Positions 31,738 to 40,219 of a DNA stretch of 64,000 nucleotides are shown here, piece by piece. The stretch is from positions 248,001 through 312,000 of the forward strand of contig NZ_JAGQFT020000001.1 in assembly GCF_018122625.2 (NCBI RefSeq), written 5' to 3'. Within the stretch, counting starts at the first letter, position 1. Every line of letters begins with the position of its first letter. This stretch comes from Coralloluteibacterium stylophorae. GTDB taxonomy: Bacteria > Pseudomonadota > Gammaproteobacteria > Xanthomonadales > Xanthomonadaceae. A model generated the notes under the pieces. That model worked only from the letters and a program-made list of their open reading frames with translations, did no database searches and was not told where the DNA came from. The translations under genes and the position numbers were made by a program.

Positions 31738-34706
31738 CCCGGGTCGCCCCCGTCGCCACCGACCCCACCGGCGCCCAGCGCCTGCGTACCGGGCCGCCGT
31801 TCGTGCCGGCGGCCGTGGTGCAGCGCCTGCGCGAGCGCCTGGACTCGCGCCTGCCGGGCCGGGTGCGCTTCGACGCCGGCGCGCGCGCGCTCTACGCGAC
31901 CGACGGCTCGCTCTACCGCCAGGTGCCGATCGCGGTGGCCTGGCCAGAGTCCGACGCCGAGGTGGTGGAACTGGTCGCCGCCTGCCGCGAGGCGGGCGCG
32001 CCGCTGCTGCCGCGTGGCGGCGGCACCAGCCTCGCCGGGCAGTGCTGCAACGTGGCGGTGGTGGTCGACTTCTCGCGCCACCTCAACCGCGTGCTCGGCG
32101 TCGACGCCGGGGCACGCCGCGCCCGGGTGCAGCCGGGCTGCGTGCTCGACTGGCTGCGCGAGGCGGCGGAGGAACACCACCTGACCTTCGCCCCCGACCC
32201 GGCGACGCACGCGCACAACACCATCGGCGGGATGCTCGGCAACAACTCCTGCGGCGTGCATTCGGTGATGGGCGGGCGCACCGCGGACAACGTGCACGCG
32301 CTGGAGATCCTCACCTACGACGGCCTGCGCATGCGGGTCGGGCCGACGCCGGAGGACGAGCTGCAGCGGATCGTCGCCGCGGGCGGCCGCCGCGGCGAGA
32401 TCTACGCGCGCCTGCGCGACCTGCGCGACCGCTATGCCGGGCTCGTGCGCGAGCGCGTCCCGCAGATCCCGCGGCGCGTGTCCGGCTTCAACCTCGACCA
32501 GCTCCTGCCCGAGAACGGCTTCAACGTCGCCCGCGCCCTGGTCGGCAGCGAGGGCACCTGCGTCACCATCCTCGCCGCCGAGCTCGAGCTGGTGCCGAGC
32601 CCGCCGGCGCGCGTGCTGCTGGTGCTGGGCTACCCGGACGTCTTCCATGCCGGCGACCACGTGCCGCAGGTGCTCGCCGCGCGGCCGGTGGGCCTGGAGG
32701 GCATCGACCGCCATCTCGTCGCCGGCATGCGCAAGAAGGGCATGCACACCGAGGAGCGGGCGCTGCTGCCGGCGGGCGACGGCTGGCTGCTGGTGGAGTT
32801 CGGCGGCGGCACCCCGGAGGAGGCCGAGGCCCACGCGCGCCGGTTGATGACCACGCTGGAGGGCGCCGACGACGCGCCGTCGATGAAGCTCTTCGTCGAT
32901 CCCGACGCGCAGCAGGATCTGTGGCTGCTGCGCGAATCCGGCCTCGGCGCCACCGCCCACGTGCCCGGCGAACGCCCCTCGCATCCGGGCTGGGAGGACG
33001 CCGCGGTGCCGCCCGACCATGTCGGCGCCTACCTGCGCGACTTCCGCGCGCTGCTCGACCAGTTCGGCTACGACGCCGCGGTCTACGGCCACTTCGGCGA
33101 CGGCTGCATCCATTGCCGCATCGACTTCCAGGTCGACACCGAGGACGGGGTGCGCAAGTGGCACGCCTTCATGCAGGAAGCGGCCGACCTGGTGGTGCGC
33201 CACGGCGGCTCGCTCTCCGGCGAGCACGGCGACGGCCAGGTGCGCGCGGAGCTGCTGGGGCGGATGTACGGGCCCGAGCTGGTCGAGGCCTTCCGCGAGT
33301 TCAAGTCGATCTGGGACCCGGATGGGCGCATGAACCCGGGCAAGGTGATCGATCCCTTCCCGATGACCATGAACCTGCGCAGCGGGCCCGACCACCACCC
33401 GCCGCTGCTGCGCACCTACTTCGACTATCCCGAGGACGGGCACAGCTTCGCCGGGGCGGTGAACCGCTGCGTCGGCATCGGCAACTGCCGCAACGACAGC
33501 GGCGGAGTGATGTGCCCGAGCTTCCGCGCCACCCGCGAGGAGAAGCATTCGACCCGCGGCCGCGCGCGGCTGCTGTTCGAGATGGTCAAGGGCGGCCCGA
33601 TCGCCGACGGCTTCCGCAGCGAGGCGGTGCACGAGGCGCTCGACCTGTGCCTGGCCTGCAAGGGCTGCAAGCGCGACTGCCCGGTCGACGTGGACATGGC
33701 CACCTACAAGGCCGAGTTCATGGCCCGCCACTACCGCCACCGGCTGCGTCCGCGCTCGGCCTACTCGATGGGGTTGATCTGGTACTGGAGCCGCCTGGCC
33801 GCACGCATGCCGCGGCTTGCCAACGGCCTGCTGCGCGGGCGCGCGACCGGCACCCTGATCAAGCGCATCGGCGGCATCGCCACCGAGCGCGAGATGCCGG
33901 CCTATGCCGAGGAGACCTTCGTCGCCTGGTTCCGCCGCCGCGGTACGCGCAATCCCGGAGGGCGGCCGGTGGTGCTGTGGCCGGACACCTTCGGCAACTT
34001 CTTCCAGCCCGCGGGACTGCAGGCGGCGACCCGGGTGCTGGAGGCGGCCGGCTACGCGGTGCGCCTGCCGGCGCGTTCGCTGTGCTGCGGCCGGCCGCTG
34101 TACGCGGAGGGGATGCTCGAGCTCGCCCGGCGCCAGCTCGGCGACGTGCTCGACACGCTGGAGGACGATCTGCGCGAGGGCGCCGACCTGGTCGGCCTGG
34201 AGCCGGCCTGCGTCACCAGCTTCCGCGACGAACTGCCCGCGCTGTTTCCCGGCGACGAGCGCGCGCACCGTCTCGCCGGCGCCAGCCTGCTGCTCGGCGA
34301 GCTGCTCGACCGCGACGGCTTCCAGCCGTCGCGCCTGGCGCGGCGCGCCCTGGTGCATGCGCACTGCTATCACCACGCGGTGATCGGCACCGGTGCGCAG
34401 ATGCGCGTGCTGGCGCGGGCCGGGATCGAGGCGGAGCTGCTCGACGCCGGCTGCTGCGGCATGGCCGGGACCTACGGCTTCCGCGCCGGGAGCTACCCGG
34501 TGTCGCAGAAGATCGCCGAGCTCCAGCTGCTGCCCGCGCTGCGCGGGGCCGATGCGGACACGCTGGTGATCACCAACGGCTTCTCCTGCCGCGAACAGAT
34601 CCGGCAGGCGACCGGCGGCCTGCCGCTGACGCTGGCCGAGGTCCTGGACATGGCCATCGCCGGCCCCCGCCGCAATCCGGAGCGCGAGCGGAACCGCGAC
34701 GGGTGA
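31734..34706 (+). CDS. FAD-binding and Fe-S dehydrogenase, YdiJ/D-2-hydroxyacid dehydrogenase-like
   Basis: A 990-residue fusion of a GlcD-like flavoprotein and a GlcF-like iron-sulfur part. The N-half has the PCMH-type FAD site (LLPRGGGTSLAGQC, HNTIGGMLGNNSCGVHS), GSEGTCVTI and the C-terminal cap with VYGHFGDGCIHCRI and LSGEHGDG. Next comes a ferredoxin module (CVGIGNCRND...MCPS, CLACKGCKRDCPVDVD), then two CCG domains (LCCGRPLY; CCGMAGTYGF). This layout matches YdiJ-type D-2-hydroxyglutarate dehydrogenases that feed electrons to the respiratory chain. It is coupled (4-bp overlap) to the enolase-family gene. Confidence 0.88.
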   Translation: MTRVAPVATDPTGAQRLRTGPPFVPAAVVQRLRERLDSRLPGRVRFDAGARALYATDGSLYRQVPIAVAWPESDAEVVELVAACREAGAPLLPRGGGTSLAGQCCNVAVVVDFSRHLNRVLGVDAGARRARVQPGCVLDWLREAAEEHHLTFAPDPATHAHNTIGGMLGNNSCGVHSVMGGRTADNVHALEILTYDGLRMRVGPTPEDELQRIVAAGGRRGEIYARLRDLRDRYAGLVRERVPQIPRRVSGFNLDQLLPENGFNVARALVGSEGTCVTILAAELELVPSPPARVLLVLGYPDVFHAGDHVPQVLAARPVGLEGIDRHLVAGMRKKGMHTEERALLPAGDGWLLVEFGGGTPEEAEAHARRLMTTLEGADDAPSMKLFVDPDAQQDLWLLRESGLGATAHVPGERPSHPGWEDAAVPPDHVGAYLRDFRALLDQFGYDAAVYGHFGDGCIHCRIDFQVDTEDGVRKWHAFMQEAADLVVRHGGSLSGEHGDGQVRAELLGRMYGPELVEAFREFKSIWDPDGRMNPGKVIDPFPMTMNLRSGPDHHPPLLRTYFDYPEDGHSFAGAVNRCVGIGNCRNDSGGVMCPSFRATREEKHSTRGRARLLFEMVKGGPIADGFRSEAVHEALDLCLACKGCKRDCPVDVDMATYKAEFMARHYRHRLRPRSAYSMGLIWYWSRLAARMPRLANGLLRGRATGTLIKRIGGIATEREMPAYAEETFVAWFRRRGTRNPGGRPVVLWPDTFGNFFQPAGLQAATRVLEAAGYAVRLPARSLCCGRPLYAEGMLELARRQLGDVLDTLEDDLREGADLVGLEPACVTSFRDELPALFPGDERAHRLAGASLLLGELLDRDGFQPSRLARRALVHAHCYHHAVIGTGAQMRVLARAGIEAELLDAGCCGMAGTYGFRAGSYPVSQKIAELQLLPALRGADADTLVITNGFSCREQIRQATGGLPLTLAEVLDMAIAGPRRNPERERNRDG

Positions 34707-34879
34707 GCCGTCCGGGCGCCTCCGCGCCCGCTTGACGCGGTCTCGACCGCATGCGCCCGAGTCTGGTCCGCCGCCCCCGGCGGCGCGTCCCCGGTGCGCG
34801 GCGGCTCCCGCGACCGTCGTCGCCCCCGGCGCGGACGCATGGAAACAAGCAGCGGCGATCCCCGTCCAGGAGCTCCGCG

Positions 34880-36877
34880 ATGATCCATCCCGCAGAGGCG
34901 CGCCGACGCATGGTGGAGAGCCAGCTCGCGGCGCGCGGCGTGCGCGACGGCAGGGTGCTCGAGGCGATGCGCACGGTGCCCCGCGATGCCTTCGTCGACC
35001 CCGGCTTCGAGGAGTTCGCCTACGACGACACGCCGCTGCCGATCGGCGAGCAGCAGACCATCTCGCAGCCCTACATCGTCGCGCTGATGATCGAGGCCGG
35101 CAGGCTCGAGCCGGGCACGCGGGTGCTGGAGGTCGGCGCCGGCTCCGGCTATGCCGCGGCGGTGATGAGCCGCATCGCGGGCACGGTCCACGCGATCGAG
35201 CGCCACGCCTCGCTCGGCGAGGCCGCACGCGGGCGCTTCGGGCGGCTGGGCTACCGCAACATCGAACTGCGCGTCGGCGACGGCACGCGCGGCTGGGCCG
35301 AGGCGGCGCCGTTCGACGCGATCCTGGTGGCCGCCGGCGCACCGGCCACGCCTGCGGCGCTGCGCGCGCAGCTGGCCATCGGCGGCCGCCTGGTCATCCC
35401 TGTCGGCGACGAGGAGCGCTCGCAGCGCCTGCTGCGCATCACCCGCCGCGGCGAGGACGAGTACGAGGAGGAGGACCTGGGCGGCGTCATGTTCGTGCCG
35501 CTGGTCGGCGAGCACGGCTGGGCCGAGGACGGCAGCCGCGCGGCCAGCAGCCACGTCCCCGGGCAGTCGCGCGGACGCAGTCTGTCCGCGCTCGTCGCCG
35601 AGGCCATGGAGCCGCTGCCGGACCCGGACGATCCCGCATTCGGGCGCATGTTCGAACGCTTCGCCGGACGCCGCGTGGTGCTGCTGGGCGAGGCCAGCCA
35701 CGGCACCTCCGAGTTCTACCAGGCGCGGGCGGCGATCACCCGCCACCTGGTCGAGCACCACGGCTTCACCATCGTCGCGGTGGAGGCGGACTGGCCGGAC
35801 GCCGCCGCGCTCAACCGCCACGTCCGCCACCTGCCGCCGCGCCGCGCGACCGGGCCGGTGTTCCAGCGCTTCCCGACCTGGATGTGGCGCAACACCGACG
35901 TGCTCGGCCTCATCGGCTGGCTGCACGCGCACAACGCCGGCCGCGGGCGCGAGCGCCAGGCCGGGTTCTACGGCCTCGACATGTACAGCATAGCCGCGTC
36001 GATCGGCGCGGTGCTGGAGTACCTGGACAGCGTCGATCCGGAAGCCGCGAAGGTCGCGCGCGAGCGCTACGGCTGCCTGACGCCCTGGCAGAAGGAGCCC
36101 TCGACCTACGGCCGGGCGGTGCTGCGCGGCGGCTACGAGAAGTGCGAGCGGGACGTCGTGCGCCAGTGCCAGGAGCTCCTGGCCCGGCAGCTGGACTACG
36201 CCGGCGAGGACGGCGAGCGCTTCCTGGACGCCGCGCAGAACGCGCGTCTCGTCGCATCCGCCGAGCGCTACTACCGGGTCATGTACTACGGCGGCGCCGA
36301 GAGCTGGAACCTGCGCGACACGCACATGTTCGAGACGCTCGAGCATCTGCTCGACGCGCACGGCCCGCAGTCGAAGGCGATCGTTTGGGCGCACAACTCG
36401 CACATCGGCGATGCGCGCCACACCGAGATGGGCTCGATGCGCGGCGAGCTCAACATCGGCCAGCTCTGCCGCGAACACTTCGGCGAGGAGGCCGCGCTGA
36501 TCGGCTTCGGCACCCACGCCGGCACGGTCGCCGCGGCGAGCGACTGGGACGGCGAGATGGAGGTCATGCGCGTGCGGCCGTCGCGGGCGGACAGCGTCGA
36601 GCGCCTGTTCCACGATGCGGGCATCGCCCTCGGCCTGCTCGACCTGCGCCGCGACGTGCACGAGCCGCTGCGCCGGCGCCTGCTGGAATCGCGGCTCGAG
36701 CGCTTCATCGGCGTGATCTATCGGCCGGCCACCGAGCTCCACAGCCACTATGCGGAAGCCTCGCTGCCGCAGCAGTTCGACGCCTGGGTCTGGTTCGACG
36801 AGACCCGGGCGGTGACGCCGCTCGGCCCGCAGCACGCCGGCGAAGGCGCGCCCGAGACCTGGCCGTTCGGGCTGTGA
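34880..36877 (+). CDS. Fusion of protein-L-isoaspartate O-methyltransferase and erythromycin esterase-like domain
   Basis: A 665-residue two-domain protein. AGGAG lies seven bases before the ATG at 34880. Residues 1-215 are a PCMT (ARGVRDGRVLEAMRTVPRDAFV, PLPIGEQQTISQP, LEVGAGSG for S-adenosylmethionine, GGRLVIPVG). Residues about 235-665 are an erythromycin esterase/EreA-like domain (GEASHGTSEFYQ with His and Glu, VAVEADWPDA, WAHNSHIGDAR, and a C-terminal GVIYRP). PCMT repairs isoaspartate in aged proteins. The esterase domain, seen in other stress loci, has unknown substrate and need not confer macrolide resistance. The linker is hydrophilic (about 216-236). Confidence 0.9.
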   Translation: MIHPAEARRRMVESQLAARGVRDGRVLEAMRTVPRDAFVDPGFEEFAYDDTPLPIGEQQTISQPYIVALMIEAGRLEPGTRVLEVGAGSGYAAAVMSRIAGTVHAIERHASLGEAARGRFGRLGYRNIELRVGDGTRGWAEAAPFDAILVAAGAPATPAALRAQLAIGGRLVIPVGDEERSQRLLRITRRGEDEYEEEDLGGVMFVPLVGEHGWAEDGSRAASSHVPGQSRGRSLSALVAEAMEPLPDPDDPAFGRMFERFAGRRVVLLGEASHGTSEFYQARAAITRHLVEHHGFTIVAVEADWPDAAALNRHVRHLPPRRATGPVFQRFPTWMWRNTDVLGLIGWLHAHNAGRGRERQAGFYGLDMYSIAASIGAVLEYLDSVDPEAAKVARERYGCLTPWQKEPSTYGRAVLRGGYEKCERDVVRQCQELLARQLDYAGEDGERFLDAAQNARLVASAERYYRVMYYGGAESWNLRDTHMFETLEHLLDAHGPQSKAIVWAHNSHIGDARHTEMGSMRGELNIGQLCREHFGEEAALIGFGTHAGTVAAASDWDGEMEVMRVRPSRADSVERLFHDAGIALGLLDLRRDVHEPLRRRLLESRLERFIGVIYRPATELHSHYAEASLPQQFDAWVWFDETRAVTPLGPQHAGEGAPETWPFGL

Positions 36878-36974
36878 GCGCGGCGCGCGAGGGCCCTGGC
36901 GGCGGCCGTCGCCTCATGCGGCCTGGACGCCGCGTCGGCCAGGCTGACCGCCGCCCTGCCAGCGGAGTTGCGCC

Positions 36975-37484
36975 ATGAGCGACGAGCCCGAGACCCTGCG
37001 CCTGGCGCCGCACGACTGGGTGCCCAACCATCCGTCGCTGCCGGTGCTGCTGTACCGCGGCGCCGTCGGCGCGCCGCCGGGCGAGGCCTGCGCACGGGCC
37101 TGCGAGGAGCGCTTCGCCGCGAACGGCTGGCCGCCGCAATGGCGCGACGGCATCTTCGACTACCACCACTACCACTCGACCGCGCACGAGGTCCTGGGCA
37201 TCGCCGCGGGATCGGCGCGGGTCGTGCTCGGCGGCCCCGGCGGCGAGGAGGTCGCGCTGGCCGCGGGCGACGTCGTCGTGCTGCCGGCCGGCACCGGGCA
37301 CTGCCGCGTGGACGCGACCGCGGATTTCCTCGTCGTCGGCGCCTATCCGCCGGGCCAGGACTTCGACATCTGCAGGCAGGCGCCCGATCCGGCGATGCGC
37401 GCGCGGATCGCCGCGCTGGACTTCCCCGACAGCGACCCGGTCGCAGGACGCGACGGCGCGCTGCCGCGGCTGTGGCGTCGTTGA
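36975..37484 (+). CDS. Cupin domain protein
   Basis: A 169-residue protein with a single cupin barrel: [25 protein letters not shown] (cupin motif 1, His-rich metal site) and [15 protein letters not shown] (motif 2 with His). The N-terminal arm carries VLLYRGAVG. The group is similar to the YjlB-type cupins. It is probably cytosolic and metal-bound, with unknown substrate. It is 97 bp downstream of the PCMT-esterase fusion on the same strand and closes the stress block. Confidence 0.87.
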   Translation: MSDEPETLRLAPHDWVPNHPSLPVLLYRGAVGAPPGEACARACEERFAANGWPPQWRDGIFDYHHYHSTAHEVLGIAAGSARVVLGGPGGEEVALAAGDVVVLPAGTGHCRVDATADFLVVGAYPPGQDFDICRQAPDPAMRARIAALDFPDSDPVAGRDGALPRLWRR

Positions 37485-37523
37485 CGCAGCCCGTTTCGGG
37501 GGTACCCCACGGCGATGCCGCGC

Positions 37524-37529
37524 TAGAAT
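37524..37529 (+). promoter_or_regulatory. -10 box before tadA
   Basis: TAGAAT in CGCTAGAATGCGCGCC, about 30 bases before the chosen start. No good -35 at 17 bp is seen. The short distance implies a very short leader. Confidence 0.45.
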
Positions 37530-37555
37530 GCGCGCCCTTCGTGCCGGACCGCGCC

Positions 37556-38038
37556 GTGCATCCCGATCCCGACGACCAGCGCTGGATGCGCCATGCACTG
37601 GCGCTGGCCGCGCGCGCCGAGCGCGAGGACGACGAGATCCCGGTCGGCGCGCTCGTCGTCGACGCGGGCGGGCGGCTGCTGGGCGAAGGCTGGAACCGCA
37701 ACATCACCGAGCACGACCCGACCGCGCATGCGGAGATCGTGGCGATGCGCCAGGCCGGCATGCGCCTGGGCAACCACCGGCTGGTCGGCTGCACCCTCTA
37801 CGTCACCCTCGAGCCCTGCGCCATGTGCGCGATGGCGATGATCCACGCGCGCGTGGCCCGCGTCGTGTACGGCGCGGCCGATCCCAAGACCGGCGCGGCC
37901 GGCAGTGTCTTCGACCTGCTCGCCGACCCGCGCCACAACCACCGGCCCTCGGTCAGCGGCGGGGTGCTCGGCGACGAGGCGGGGGAGCGTCTGCGCAGCT
38001 ACTTCCGCCGCAAGCGCGGCGCACGCACGCCAGGCTGA
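37556..38038 (+). CDS. tadA: tRNA(adenine-34) deaminase
   Basis: A 160-residue zinc deaminase that converts A34 to inosine in tRNA-Arg(ACG). Motifs: DEIPVGALVV, TAHAEIVAM (zinc His and catalytic Glu), LEPCAMCAMAMIHARVARVVYG (PCxxC zinc ligands) and a C-terminal RRKR-type basic tail that helps bind tRNA. The start is uncertain: GTG 37556 leaves about 10 residues before WMRHAL as in E. coli TadA, and GTG 37541 is five codons longer. A TAGAAT box at 37524 suggests its own promoter. Confidence 0.92.
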   Translation: MHPDPDDQRWMRHALALAARAEREDDEIPVGALVVDAGGRLLGEGWNRNITEHDPTAHAEIVAMRQAGMRLGNHRLVGCTLYVTLEPCAMCAMAMIHARVARVVYGAADPKTGAAGSVFDLLADPRHNHRPSVSGGVLGDEAGERLRSYFRRKRGARTPG

Positions 38039-38048
38039 CACCCGGCGC

Positions 38049-38525
38049 TCAGTCGGCGCGCGCCTCGGCCTGCGGCTGTCGATCGCGCGCGATCTCCTCG
38101 TCCATCTCGCGGTCGAGCATGCGCAGGCCCAGATGCGCCTCGCGGCCGAGGTAGACCGAGGCGGCCAGCATCAGCAGGCCGCCGACGACCGCGAGCACCG
38201 TCGGCATGAACGCGATCCGGTAGCCGAGCAGGGCATCGACGGCGATGGCGAGGCTGGTGCCGACGAAGGCGCTCAGCGCGCCGTAGAGCAGGCGCAGCGC
38301 GCTCAGCACCAGGGTGCAGCGGCGCCGGCTCACCGCCATGCGCGTCTCCAGCTCGACCCGGCGCGGCCCCTGCGGTTCCTCGACCAGGCGCGCCAGTTCG
38401 AGGCGGGCGCGGTCGACCACGCGCGCGAGCCGCGAGTTGCAGGAGGCGAGCAGGCCCGCGGTCGCGGTGAGGAAGAACGCCGGCGTGATCATCGCCGAGA
38501 CGACCGAGTAGTGGGAGGCATCCAT
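38049..38525 (-). CDS. DUF2721 family membrane protein
   Basis: A 158-residue membrane protein. Residues 6-30 ([23 protein letters not shown]) form the first helix, then [17 protein letters not shown] as a typical DUF2721 stretch. Two more helices lie at about 70-95 and 105-128, and the C-terminus is acidic. The ATG at 38525 gives MDASHYSVV. The function is unknown. It is convergent with tadA (10-bp gap) and divergent from orn, whose promoter lies in the 80 bp between. Confidence 0.8.
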   Translation of the reverse strand: MDASHYSVVSAMITPAFFLTATAGLLASCNSRLARVVDRARLELARLVEEPQGPRRVELETRMAVSRRRCTLVLSALRLLYGALSAFVGTSLAIAVDALLGYRIAFMPTVLAVVGGLLMLAASVYLGREAHLGLRMLDREMDEEIARDRQPQAEARAD

Positions 38526-38570
38526 CGCGCTGGGAAGGGGCACCGGGGCACTCGGCGGGGAAGGAGGCCG

Positions 38571-38576
38571 TATGAT
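38571..38576 (+). promoter_or_regulatory. -10 box of orn
   Basis: TATGAT in GGCCGTATGATGCGTG, 29 bases before the orn start. An in-frame ATG overlapping this box (38572) is therefore unlikely to be used. Confidence 0.5.
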
Positions 38577-38604
38577 GCGTGACCACGCCTCCCACCGCGA
38601 CCGC

Positions 38605-39180
38605 ATGAGCAATCCCATCATCTCGAGCGACACCCATCTGATCTGGATCGACCTGGAAATGACCGGGCTGGATCCGGATACCGATTCGATCCTCGAGATC
38701 GCCACCGTCGTCACCGACCGCGACCTCGACGTCGTCGCCGAGGGTCCGGAGCTGGCCATCCGGCATCCCCTGGAGCGGCTGGAGGCGATGGACGAGTGGA
38801 ACCGCAACCAGCACGGCCGTTCCGGCCTGTGGCAGCGGGTGCTCGAGTCCGAGGTGTCGATGATCGAGGCGGAGACGCGGACGCTCGACTTCCTCGCGCA
38901 GTGGGTGCCGGAGCGCCGGTCGCCGATGTGCGGCAACTCCATCTGCCAGGACCGCCGCTTCCTCTACCGGCTGATGCCGCGCCTGGAGCGCTGGTTCCAC
39001 TACCGCAACCTGGACGTGTCCACGATCAAGGAACTGGCGCGGCGCTGGGCCCCGGACATCGCCAAGGGCTATTCCAAGGATTCGGCGCACACCGCGCTGA
39101 GCGACGTCCACGACTCCATCGCCGAACTGCGGCACTACCGCCCGTTCATGGGTCGGATCGGGGGCCTGCCGGGGGCCTGA
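38605..39180 (+). CDS. orn: Oligoribonuclease
   Basis: A 191-residue DEDDh exonuclease that degrades 2-5 nt RNAs and the c-di-GMP product pGpG. Motifs: [11 protein letters not shown] (Exo I Asp/Glu), [28 protein letters not shown] (Exo II Asp), and [23 protein letters not shown] (Exo III His and Asp). The length is close to E. coli Orn (181). ATG 38605 is preferred because an upstream ATG falls in the -10 box. Confidence 0.95.
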   Translation: MSNPIISSDTHLIWIDLEMTGLDPDTDSILEIATVVTDRDLDVVAEGPELAIRHPLERLEAMDEWNRNQHGRSGLWQRVLESEVSMIEAETRTLDFLAQWVPERRSPMCGNSICQDRRFLYRLMPRLERWFHYRNLDVSTIKELARRWAPDIAKGYSKDSAHTALSDVHDSIAELRHYRPFMGRIGGLPGA

Positions 39181-39204
39181 GCCCCCCGCGCGGATGCGGC
39201 GTCG

Positions 39205-40131
39205 TCAGCCCGCCTCGGGCGGGAGGCGCGGCTGTTGCGGCGCCGGCGACGGACCGGCGTCGCCGGACTGCGCCATGAAGTTCTCCAGCGTGACCGGGCC
39301 GCCGTCGGCGTTGTGCAGGTACAGGTGCGTGTCGCGCTGCGGGAACGGGATGCTCACGCCCGCCGCATCGAAGGCGACCTTGATGCGCTCGGTCAGCGCG
39401 ACCTTGGTCGGGAACCAGTCCGCCTTGTTGACGAAGCAGCGGATGCCGAGGTCGACGCTGTTGGTGTTGAGCGCGTAGACCACGACGTCCGCGGGCGGCT
39501 CGGCCAGCACGCGTTCGTCGGCGGCGATGATGTCGAGCGCGACGCGGCGCGCGGTCTCGATGTCGTCCTTGTAGCCGATGCCGATCACAAGCTCGATGCG
39601 CCGCGTCGGGTTGGCGGTCAGGTTCACGATCGGCGATGCGGTGATCAGGTTGTTGGGGATGGTGAAGGTCTGCATGTCCGGCCCGCTCAGCACGGTCTGG
39701 AAGATGCGCACCTGCTGCACGCTGCCGGTCTGGCCGGCGACGGTGACCACGTCGCCGCTGCGGAACGGGCGCAGGGTCACCAGCATCACGCCCGCGGCGA
39801 TGTTGGACAGCGAGTCCTTGAGCGCCAGGCCGATTGCGAGGCCGGCGGCGCCCAGCACCGCGACCAGCGAGGTCATCGGCACCTTGATCGCGGTCAGCGC
39901 GGTCACGATCACCAGGATCACTGCGACCACGTAGGCGACGTTGCGCAGGAACGAGCTCAGCATCACGTCGAAGCCGGCGCGCTCCATCACCCGCGGCAGC
40001 ACCGAGTTCGCGAGCACGCGCGCCAGCCAGATGCCGACCAGCAGGATCGCGAGCGCGGCGAGGAGGTGCAGGCCGAAGTCCATCAGGCGGCTTTCCCAGC
40101 CGGCGGGCAGGCGGGTGGTGAAGGTGGTCAT
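39205..40131 (-). CDS. Small-conductance mechanosensitive channel (MscS family)
   Basis: A 308-residue inner-membrane channel: TM1 (about 18-42), TM2 (about 60-85), the Gly/Ala-rich pore helix VLGAAGLAIGLALKDSLSNIAAGVML, and the beta domain start PFRSGDVVTVAGQTGSV. An alpha/beta cytoplasmic vestibule ends in GVSIPFPQRDTHLYL, the usual MscS C-terminal motif. A short Pro-rich tail follows. It releases osmolytes on hypo-osmotic shock. It is 88 bp downstream of ppsA on the same strand, with a hairpin between. Confidence 0.93.
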   Translation of the reverse strand: MTTFTTRLPAGWESRLMDFGLHLLAALAILLVGIWLARVLANSVLPRVMERAGFDVMLSSFLRNVAYVVAVILVIVTALTAIKVPMTSLVAVLGAAGLAIGLALKDSLSNIAAGVMLVTLRPFRSGDVVTVAGQTGSVQQVRIFQTVLSGPDMQTFTIPNNLITASPIVNLTANPTRRIELVIGIGYKDDIETARRVALDIIAADERVLAEPPADVVVYALNTNSVDLGIRCFVNKADWFPTKVALTERIKVAFDAAGVSIPFPQRDTHLYLHNADGGPVTLENFMAQSGDAGPSPAPQQPRLPPEAG

Positions 40132-40166
40132 GGCGCTCTCTCGATCGGGTAGGGCAGACGTGCGAA

Positions 40167-40185
40167 CGCCCCGTCGGACGGGGCG
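40167..40185 (-). terminator. GC-rich hairpin after ppsA
   Basis: CGCCCCG (40167-40173) and CGGGGCG (40179-40185) form a perfect 7-bp stem with a 5-base loop just downstream of ppsA. No T run follows on the minus strand, so termination is uncertain and read-through into the mscS gene is possible. Confidence 0.35.
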
Positions 40186-40219
40186 CTCGCGGAGGCAGGG
40201 TGGTGGTGGGCGGGCGGGA

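Noticed and set aside
38572-38604. Earlier ATG for orn
   Set aside because: It overlaps the TATGAT -10 box and adds residues not usual for the family.
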